Positions 56,507-64,000 of a stretch of 64,000 nucleotides of DNA are shown piece after piece. The position numbers and the translations under genes were made by a program. The notes beneath the pieces were generated by a model. That model ran no database searches, was not told the origin of the DNA, and saw nothing but the letters and a program-made list of their open reading frames with translations. The DNA comes from Anomaloglossus baeobatrachus (lineage: Eukaryota > Chordata > Amphibia > Anura > Aromobatidae). The stretch is taken from the NCBI RefSeq assembly GCF_048569485.1, contig NC_134354.1:507776869-507840868 (forward strand), read 5' to 3'. Numbering within the stretch: position 1 is the stretch's first letter; each line of letters starts with the position of its first letter.

Positions 56507-58550
56507 AGCCTGCTTTACACGTTGCAATTAGTTGTACAATCGCATTTGCGATGTGACACGCCCAGGTCGCATATGGGATCTTATGAGATCGCACGTAGGT
56601 CGTTCATTTGCTGTCACACGAGCATTAGTAGTCTATGTTAAATTGATCAATTTTGTGTGCAATCTTTCAGATCATGTGTTCTGTGACGTATGCATTGTGC
56701 ACCCTTTTTTTTATTATTAACTTGCCAAGCGTGTGTAATGCGTAGGGGATCCGTTTTTACTATGTCATCTGACATTCAGCTCTGCTACATGGCGGCTGAC
56801 AGCAGACACAGACAGCCATGTAGCAGAGATGAATGGCAGATGACAGCAGACACAGACAGAGCCGCACGATGAGAATGAAGTCGGATGAACTTCACCCGAC
56901 TTCATTGTCATACCGCAGCTCTGTCTGTGTTGCGTCCTGATTAGCGGTCACCCGTGAAGGACTCACCGGTGACCGCTAATCTCCTGAGTGACTGAATTGA
57001 GCAGCCCTCTCTCATACTCACCGATCCCCGGCGCGGCGCTGCACAGCGTTCACACTGCTCTGGCTGCTCCTCCATGTCCGGCGTAATCCAGGATGGTCCA
57101 GCGTCGCTTCCAGCTCTGCTGCATGAAGGTGACTGGAGCAGCAGTAGACACCACCGCTCCTGTCACCTCCACACGGCAACTGAAGACAGCTGCGTGATCA
57201 GCTGAGCTGTCACTGAGGTTACTCGCGGCCACCGCTGGATCCAGATCCAGCGGTGGCCACGAGTAACCTCAGTGACAGCTCAGCTGATCACGCTACTCAC
57301 CTCAGTTGCCGCGTGGAGGTAACAGGAGCGGCAGTGTCTTCTGCTGCTCCGGTCACCTTCATGCAGCAGAGCTGGAAGCGATGCTGGACCATCCTGGATT
57401 ACGCCGGACATGGAGGGCTTTTCCGGGCTTATTATATTGGAGAACGAGGGAATTTGTTAGTGTTTTTTATTTCAAATAAAGGATTTTTCGGCTGTGTGTG
57501 TTTATTTTCTGTAACTTGCAGATTAATCATGGAAGGTATCTCGGGGAGACGCCTGCAATGGTTAATCTAGGATTTAGTGGCAGCTATGGGCTGCCATTAA
57601 CTCTTTATTACCCCGATTGCCACCGCACCAGGGCAAATCGGGAAGAGCCGGGTACAGTCCCAAAACTGTCGCATCTATTGTATGCGGCAATTCTGGGCGG
57701 CTGCTGACTAATATTGTTAGGCTGGGGGGCTCCCCATAACGTGGAGCTCCCCATCCTGAGAATACCAGCCTTCAGCCGTATGGCTTTATCTGGCTGGTTT
57801 TAAAATTAGTGGGGACCGCACGCCGTTTTTTTTAATTATTTAATTATTTATTTCACTGCACAGTATAGACACACCCACCGGCTGCTCTGATTGGGTGCAG
57901 TGAGACACCTGTCACTCAGCGTGGGGGCGTGTCTGACTGCAACCAATCATAGGCGCCGGTGGGCGGGGTAAGCAGGGAGTACGAGATTGAATAATGAGCG
58001 GCCGGCTTTTTCAAAAGAGGAGAAGCCACCAGAGCAGTGTGAACGCCGTGCAATGCCGCGCCGGTGATCGGGGATGGTTCAGTATGAGAGAGGGGGGTAA
58101 CTGACTGAGATGGACAGAGAGAGAGGGACAAAGATAGTGACCGACTGACAAAAGCAGCATGCTGCGATTTTTTTTCTCAGTCCGATCTGGACTGAGAAAA
58201 AAAAAAATCGCAAATGCGAGCCGAATCATTCACTAACATGTCCGATTCCAATGCGAGATTTTCTCGCATTGCTCTACTGCGAGAAACTCGCAAGGGAGAA
58301 GCCGGCCTGAAAGTTGTATTTGCAAAATCGTATGAGGGATGTCACACGTTTCAATTGACTAGGTACGTGCAACAAAACGTTCAATTCTAGACAAAGATAC
58401 GATGTGTTTGCGATCACCGTTTTTGCGTTCAATCTTGATCGCACGTAGGTGTCACACGCAAATACGTCACGAACGATGCCGGATGTGCGTCACTTACAAC
58501 TTGACCCCAACGACTGATTGTAAGATATATTGCAACGCGTAAAGCGGGCT
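56507..58550. mobile_element. Large Harbinger-like non-autonomous element with giant palindrome
   Basis: Ends agcctgctttacacgttgca and the complement of tgcaacgcgtaaagcgggct, as in the smaller copies. TTA flanks both sides (56504-56506 and 58551-58553). At 2,044 bp it is about 3.5 times the size of its relatives because of extra interior sequence: a 173-bp-arm palindrome (57069-57416), an internal module shared with the hAT at 53268, and an outer inverted pair (57006-57060 and 58020-58080). No transposase. Confidence 0.82.
57069..57416. repeat. Near-perfect palindrome, 173-bp arms, 2-bp centre
   Basis: Arms 57069-57241 and 57244-57416 pair with a constant position sum of 114,485. The centre is gctggatc-ca-gatccagc. 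A few base differences exist (for example near 57130-57150 against 57335-57355). The mirrored short frames on both strands are products of the symmetry, not genes. Confidence 0.92.
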
Positions 58551-58716
58551 TTAGACATGGTAATTGGATGCATCTGAGCAGGCTCGTTCGATAGTATTAG
58601 CACTACTACAAAACAGATCCAGTGTCAGTTGAGGGTTAAGAAAGTAGTAGGGGGTCATCATTATGGCTGTGATAGCTGCAAATCACTGCAGATTTAAACA
58701 TAGGTTGCATTGGCCT

Positions 58717-59015
58717 TAATGATGAGCGAGTTTCAAAATACTCGGATTTGCGATACTCGTAACAAGTACTGTCTAATACTCTCATATTCGCTCCGAATAG
58801 TGTGTGCAATGCAAGTCAACAGGGAATACTCGCAATGTAACGATGAGTAACCCAAATGCCACACTTTTCGCTACTCGCACGAATAGTGCGGCATTCGGGT
58901 TACTCATTACATTGCGAGTATACCCCATTGACTTGCATTGTACTCGCTATTCGTAATGCATACGCGAGTATTTGATAGTACTCGTTACGAGTATTTCGAT
59001 ATTCACTCATCATTA
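58717..59015. mobile_element. Palindromic hAT MITE, 299 bp
   Basis: Ends taatgatgagcgag and the complement of taatgatgagtgaa. The flanks attggcct and attggcac (58709-58716 and 59016-59023) agree at six of eight positions. The body is strongly self-complementary (gcgagta / tactcgc words; gggttactc at the centre). Related in design to 49646-49897 but different in sequence. Confidence 0.78.
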
Positions 59016-59218
59016 ATTGGCACATATAATTCATTCTGTATGTGTAGAATACCACATTATGTTCTTGGGAATAACCTTCTAAAGACATATTTATTTATTA
59101 CAATTATCGGTGTTCTTTGCTGATTTCTAGGAAAACCCCAACACCAATTAATACCAGTTGATTTGGCCCCCCAAAAAAGCCAACATAAAACATTATTTGA
59201 TTTCTTGTCGCTTATCAA

Positions 59219-60154
59219 ATAGACGGCTGACCAAAAGTTTGGACACACCTTCTCATTCAAAGAGTTTTCTTTATTTTCAGGACTCTGAAAATTGTAGATT
59301 CACATTGTAGGCATCAAAACTATGAATTAAAACATGTGGAATGAAATACTTAAAAAAGTGTGAAACAACTGAAAATATGTCTTATATTCTAGGTTCTTCA
59401 AAGTAGCCATCTTTTGCTTTCATTACTACTTTGCACACTCTTGGCATTCTCTTGATGATCTTCAAGAGGTAGTCACCATAAATTGTTTTCCAACAGTCTT
59501 GAAGAAGATCCCATAGATGCTTAGCACTTGTTGGCCCTTTTACCTTCATTCTGTGGTCCAGCTCACCCCAAACCATCTCGGTTGGGTTCAGGTCTTGTGA
59601 CTGTGGAGGCCAGGTCATCTGGCATAGCACCCCATCAATCTCCTTCTTAGTCAAATAGCCCTTACACAGCCTGGAGGTGTGTTTGGGGTCATTGTCCTGT
59701 TGAAAAATAAATGATGGTCCAACCAAACGCAAACCGGATGGAATAGCATGCCGCTGCAAGATGCTGTGGAAGCCATGCTGGTTCTGTATGCCTTCAATTT
59801 TGCATAAATCCTCAACACTGTCACCAGCAAAGCACCCCCACACCATCACACCTCCTCCTCCATGCTTCACGGTGGGAACCAGCCATGTAGAGTCCATGCG
59901 TTCACCTTTTCTACAAAGACACGGTGGTTGGATCCCAAGATCTCAAATTTGGACTCATCAGACCAAAGCACAGATTTCCGCTGGTCTAATAATGTTCCTT
60001 CCCTGTGTTCTTTAGCCCAAACAAGTCTCTTCTGCTTGTTGCCCGTCCATTGCAGTGGTTTCCTAGCAGCTATTTTACCATGAAGGCCTGCTGCCCAAAT
60101 CTCCTCTTAATAGTTGTTCTAGAGATGAGAAGGTGTGTCCAAAATTTTGGTCTC

Positions 60155-60160
<6 letters not shown>
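59219..60160 (-). mobile_element. Tc1 transposon, internally deleted
   Basis: Terminal inverted repeats contain ccaaaagtttggacacacct (left) and aggtgtgtccaaaattttgg (right), both beside TA. The transposase 3' half is present, but after the ...agttgttctagagatgag stretch (about 60112-60130) the sequence jumps directly to the right terminal repeat, so the N-terminal DNA-binding half is deleted. A (TA)n tract at 60157-60202 follows. Confidence 0.88.
59382..60000 (-). pseudogene. Tc1 transposase, catalytic half
   Basis: A minus-strand frame open from 59897 to 59382 (171 codons from the first Met). The upstream codons to about 60000 still read as transposase in a shifted frame, with the family's 'FEI.G...' region (aaatttgagatcttgg on the minus strand). 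Motifs: 'TVKHGGGGVMVWGCF', then 'FIFQQDNDPKHTS' with the second catalytic Asp, and 'WPPQSQDLNPTEMVWGEL' where the final catalytic Glu is expected. The HTH domain is missing, so it is not an active transposase, though its catalytic half is well kept. Confidence 0.88.

Positions 60161-60202
<42 letters not shown>
60157..60202. repeat. (TA)n microsatellite
   Basis: Uninterrupted TA units directly after the Tc1 right end, possibly grown from the TA target duplication. Confidence 0.9.
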
Positions 60203-60209
<7 letters not shown>

Positions 60210-60224
60210 CGTAACATATAAACA

Positions 60225-61000
60225 GTATTTTGGGGTTAATGTTCTCTTCCAGACTATATTTGGAGCCAATCAGATAGTTGCATCCCTTATGGGATGAGGA
60301 TAAGTATCTGTATCTTTCAGTATTGGAGACACCAATAATCCTGGCTAAATCCTCACATCCATTTTCTGAAATGCTGCCCCAGACTTACAAGGAAACTCCA
60401 CCATTGTACAAAGCTGTCTCTAGATACTCATTATTGTACCCAAGCCTTCAGTGACAAAAATGGCATCTGTTACTTCATATTTCAAAATTTGACTCATTAG
60501 TTGAAAGCACCTTCAGACATTTGTCAGCAACCCAGTTCCTATGTTTTCCTGCATGAGTATGTTATTTTGCCTAGTTTGAGAAAGGTATGGGGTTTTTTTA
60601 CCACAATTTTTCCATGAAGATAGCTTTTGATCATAATTCTCCAAACAGTAGATGGGAGTATCTGAGTCACTAGTTTTTGCCAATTCTGAGCTGATGGCAT
60701 TGCTGGACATCTTCCATGTTTGAAAGGAAAATAGGCATGTGTGTTTCATCTACTGAACTAAGTTTCCTGGGCCCTTTTTTGTGTCTGTGGTTCCAAACAT
60801 TGTCCATTTCTTGGTTCTTCTTAGATAAATAGCATATAGCATAAATAGCATATCTGGAAACCCAAGTCTGCTTTGAAATCTTTGGGAGAGACTTTGCTTA
60901 TTCAATATTTCTACATTGTGTCTTGTTGCTGTGCTCAGTCTTGCAATGGTGTATGGCCTATGGCTTGAGAAAAGAATAAAGAGTTCTGGAAATGATGATG
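60225..61000 (-). pseudogene. Older Tc1 transposase remnant
   Basis: Minus-strand pieces in several frames align in order with a Tc1 transposase. 'LNKQSLSQRFQSRLGFP' is the HTH region. 'SSNAISSELAKTSDSDTPIY' and 'KNCGKKTPYL' are middle parts. A GGGS.SVWG-type piece and 'NPKYC', matching the NDPKH region, lie at 60225-60420. There are stops and frameshifts throughout. The copy is a different family member from the 59219 one and is clearly older. Confidence 0.7.
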
Positions 61001-63179
61001 TGGCCTTCACAGGGCCGTGGATCTCAACATAATTGAGTATTTTTAGGGTTAAATGAATGTATAAATGTTTACAATTTACTAAAAAACACTTCATAGGATA
61101 ACATTAGGTACAGAAGCAAAAAAGAGTGTAGTAGGTAGGAAATATACTCACCTGGTAAGCTGATGCTCGGGGCAGTGAGGCCTACAGAACATAAATGAAT
61201 AGGAGTTGCTGACAGACCTCCTAATCCAAACTGCCTGCTGGAATTTGGCCTAGTAATGCAATAAAAGTAGGACAAAATAAAGGATACCTTTGGTATCAAA
61301 CTGGTGAGAAGCACTATTCCCTTTATTGCTTCTTTTATTGGTCTAGGTATTCAACAAACAAAGCATAATCAGGTTAATATAACACTAATGTACCCAATAT
61401 CAATGATTCTTGCCTCTTTGATACCAAAGGTATAACATTTTCTCCTGCTTATCCTGATATTCATGAGACGACAGAAGTATTTGCGTAAATGTATACGCAT
61501 TTATGATCTATGTTAGATCTCCGAGATAATTGCAACAACCTTCTTACAGATTTCCTTCAAATCTGTGTGCAAGTCTACTTATATATAGAGGAATCAATTG
61601 CTTTTAACACCTTCATCTCTGTGCAATTTTCCATTTTTTCATTTTCATTCCCCCCCCCCCCTTATTCCAAGAGCCATACCTTTTTTTTCCAGTCAACATA
61701 GCCATATGAGGGCTTGGTTTTTGCAGGCCAAGTTTTACTTTTTGATGTAACCAATAATTCTCACGTATAGTATACTGGAAAAAGGGAAAAAATTCCAAGT
61801 GCGTTGAAATTGCAAATGTGTGCAATTCCATAATGTTTTTTTATTTTTACTTACCATGTTCACTCTATGGTAAAACTGACCTGGCAGTATAATTCTCCAG
61901 GTCAGGATGAATATGTATATACCAAACATGTATAGTTGTTTTTAATTTAAGTAGTGAATATCTTTTCCTAAATTTGTAAATAAAAAATGTTTTGCTTGTG
62001 TCGCCATATGCCATGACCCAACTCGTTTTCATTCTTCAGGATCTGGGGCTGAATGAGGGCTTATTTTTGCGTCCCGAGCTGATGGTTTTAATGGGGTATA
62101 TACAATATTTTGATTGCTTCTTAATGCATGGCATTGCAATGTTGCAGGAACCCCAAAAATTTAATTCTGGCTTTTTGATTTTTTTCTCATTACACCATGT
62201 ACCGATTGGATGAATTTATTTTAGATATTGATAGATCAGCCATTTCTTAAAGCATTGATAACAAATTTTATTTTTAATGGGGCAAAAGGAGGGTGATATG
62301 AACTTTCGTGGAGGGGGCAAATTTTCGAATTTTTTTTTACTCTTCTTACTAGACCCCTTAGGGGACTTGAAGCCAGAATTTTCTGATCACCTGTGCTATA
62401 TAACATACTGCATCAAATGGCGCGTGTTAAGTAACGCTGTCGGAGATTGACAGTAGGATCTAACTGGTTAACAGACACAGGCAGAACTCCAATCCACCCA
62501 CGGTTGTTGGAGGTGCAAGATGGCTGATTAAATCAGTTATCATGTGCAGGGAATGATACAGGAACAGCATGCCAGCCCGGATTAAAGGCAGGGACATGAC
62601 TTTTGACATACCTGTATGCCAAAATTCATGAAAAGGTTCAGGCAAAGGAATATCACACTAACTATTGACTTGGTCTTTCTATTCTGTTCATTAATTTTGC
62701 AATTTTTTAATTGATAAAAGTAAATTATTAACAATTCTATTTTATAAAGCATTCTTACTTTTATACTTTACTATTCTGTATATTCCCCCCCACACACACA
62801 TATATTGATGTATACATATTATTCCCTGAATAATATGTATACATCAATATAGCACCATTATATGAACCATATACATAAATATACAATATCTAAAAAGACA
62901 CATAACCATGTTTTTCTAACTTTCTGACATGAAATCAGAATAAACCTTTCCCATTTTAGGTCAGTTAGGATTATCAAAGTTATATTTGCTAAATTTCCTT
63001 TTTAGGAAATCAATTCGGATTACCACAATTATTTATATTTACCAAATGTCAGAATAATGAAAGAGAAAGAATGTTTTAAAGCATTTTTATGCCTTTCTGC
63101 AAGGTCAAAAGAGTACACTCAGAGTACTATGTCTTTATACAATATGGGACAGATCATTTGATGATGTCATGTATTTGGA
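61001..63179. other. No gene seen; probable old interspersed repeat
   Basis: AT-rich. From about 61615 to 62350 the sequence has a style common in frog repeats (agggcttggtttttgcagg, gagggcttatttttgcg), suggesting a decayed non-autonomous element with no definable ends. A C-run lies at about 61651-61661. An inverted pair, tattgatgtatacatat / atatgtatacatcaata, flanks 62820. Confidence 0.4.
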
Positions 63180-63480
63180 AGCTTCTGGTAGGTTTATTGG
63201 CAACATCAATCAAGTTAATTAAAGACACACCTGTGGATGTATTTTAATGCACACCTGAAACACACAGCTTCTTTGTGTAGCATCCCGGGAAAGTCAAAAG
63301 AAATCAGCAAAGATCTCAGGAAGAAAATTGTTGATTTGCACAAGTCTGGCTCATCCTTGTGTGCAATTTCCAGATACCTGATGGTGCCTTGTTCATCTGT
63401 ACAAACAATTGTATGCAAGTAAAAACAAGATCGGAATGTCCAGCCATAATACTGTTCAGGAAGGAGACAGGTTCTGTGTA
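63180..63480 (+). pseudogene. Tc1 transposase N-terminal fragment
   Basis: Reads 'GKSKEISKDLRKKIVDLHKS' and then 'AISRYLMVPCSSVQTIV', the paired-like HTH DNA-binding start of a Tc1 transposase. The sequence stops being transposase-like at about 63480. The preceding 60 bp (tggcaacatcaatcaag...) looks like Tc1 5' leader. Only about 75 codons of ~340 remain. Confidence 0.8.
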
Positions 63481-63659
63481 CCAGAAATATATATCTACAT
63501 AAATTTATATCATCAGAAAAAAACTGTATACATAAATAGTTATTACAACTGAACATAGATATACACATAGACAAATGGTTTTACTCATACATACACACTC
63601 AGACAGATGCACGCTCAGACAGTTTTACACGTACACTCATACTTACATGCACATGTATA

Positions 63660-64000
63660 CACAGTGGATAAAAGAGTTTACACACCAATAAAAATGCCAA
63701 GTTTTTGTCATGTCAACATTATACAGCTTTGTCACCCACAATCTGTACAAATCCATTGAAAATCAAATGGAAATCATTTTAGGGGGAAAATAAAAATAAA
63801 AGATTAAAATAATGGTGTTCTGTAACCATGAACATTTTAGGTTAATTGGGGATGTTGTTGTGTTCAAAATTAGCCAATCACTACTAAACTCATGTTAAAT
63901 AGTAGTCAGTAAGTACATAGCTGTGATCTTTTAAAGTGATTCTGTTTAACCCTATATAAGGTTTAGCTGTATTAGTAGGATTGTACTGACATTTTTTAGT
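63660..64000 (+). mobile_element. Tc1 element, 5' end, runs out of window
   Basis: Starts with acacagtggataaaagagttt and keeps the usual Tc1 5' leader words: tgccaagtttttgt, actcatgttaaatagt.gtcagtaa, aaccctatataaggttt, agtaggattgtactgacatttt. The window ends before the transposase start. The coding state beyond is unknown. Confidence 0.8.

Noticed and set aside
57050-57570. Two similar proteins encoded head to head (MAASNLSDSS / MATSNLSDSS)
   Set aside because: They are mirror images caused by the 173-bp palindrome, not a duplicated gene pair.

Overview
The window looks like intergenic or intronic DNA from a frog genome (anuran amphibian). I infer this from the mix of transposon families: Tx1-clade LINE, L2 LINE with L2-tailed SINEs, Penelope-like elements (PLEs), Ty3/Gypsy, Tc1, hAT and Harbinger-like MITEs, and a Helitron. 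There is no bacterial-style gene organisation. No complete host gene was found. One possible host first exon is offered with low confidence near 48.2 kb.

Layout. 0-3.6 kb: a PLE-like palindrome, a decayed Ty3/Gypsy element with the unusual domain order protease-integrase-RT, and a truncated Tc1. 4.8-12 kb: a nearly complete 7.1-kb L1/Tx1 retrotransposon on the minus strand, bounded by a 17-bp target duplication. 12.2-17.2 kb: hAT-type non-autonomous elements, one a clean 1.6-kb copy with an 8-bp duplication, plus an L2-tailed SINE. 17.5-18 kb: a MITE. 20.7-25.3 kb: one old Tc1 element split by four later insertions. 27.5-28.3 kb: a Harbinger-like element made largely of hairpins. 29.9-31.2 kb: the 3' end of an L2-type LINE. 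31.4-34.3 kb: two short PLE palindromes, the second invaded by a Helitron. 35.9-45.1 kb: an old TTAA-ended element split by a young 5.5-kb PLE and a Harbinger MITE. 46-59 kb: mostly unique sequence, with a PLE palindrome and several hAT and Harbinger-like MITEs, some nested. 59.2-64 kb: a pile of Tc1 pieces.

The most interesting part is the Penelope system. The 37.3-42.8 kb copy carries an RT plus GIY-YIG endonuclease frame between two inverted arms of 1,562 bp each. Each arm holds a well-formed hammerhead ribozyme (CTGATGA, a 7-bp stem II, GAAA, a GTC cleavage triplet and a pairing stem I). Four further palindromes in the window carry decayed versions of the same hammerhead core, so this locus shows one palindromic ribozyme-bearing architecture at several stages of decay.

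All calls come from reading the sequence. Family names rest on remembered family motifs; no database search was run.
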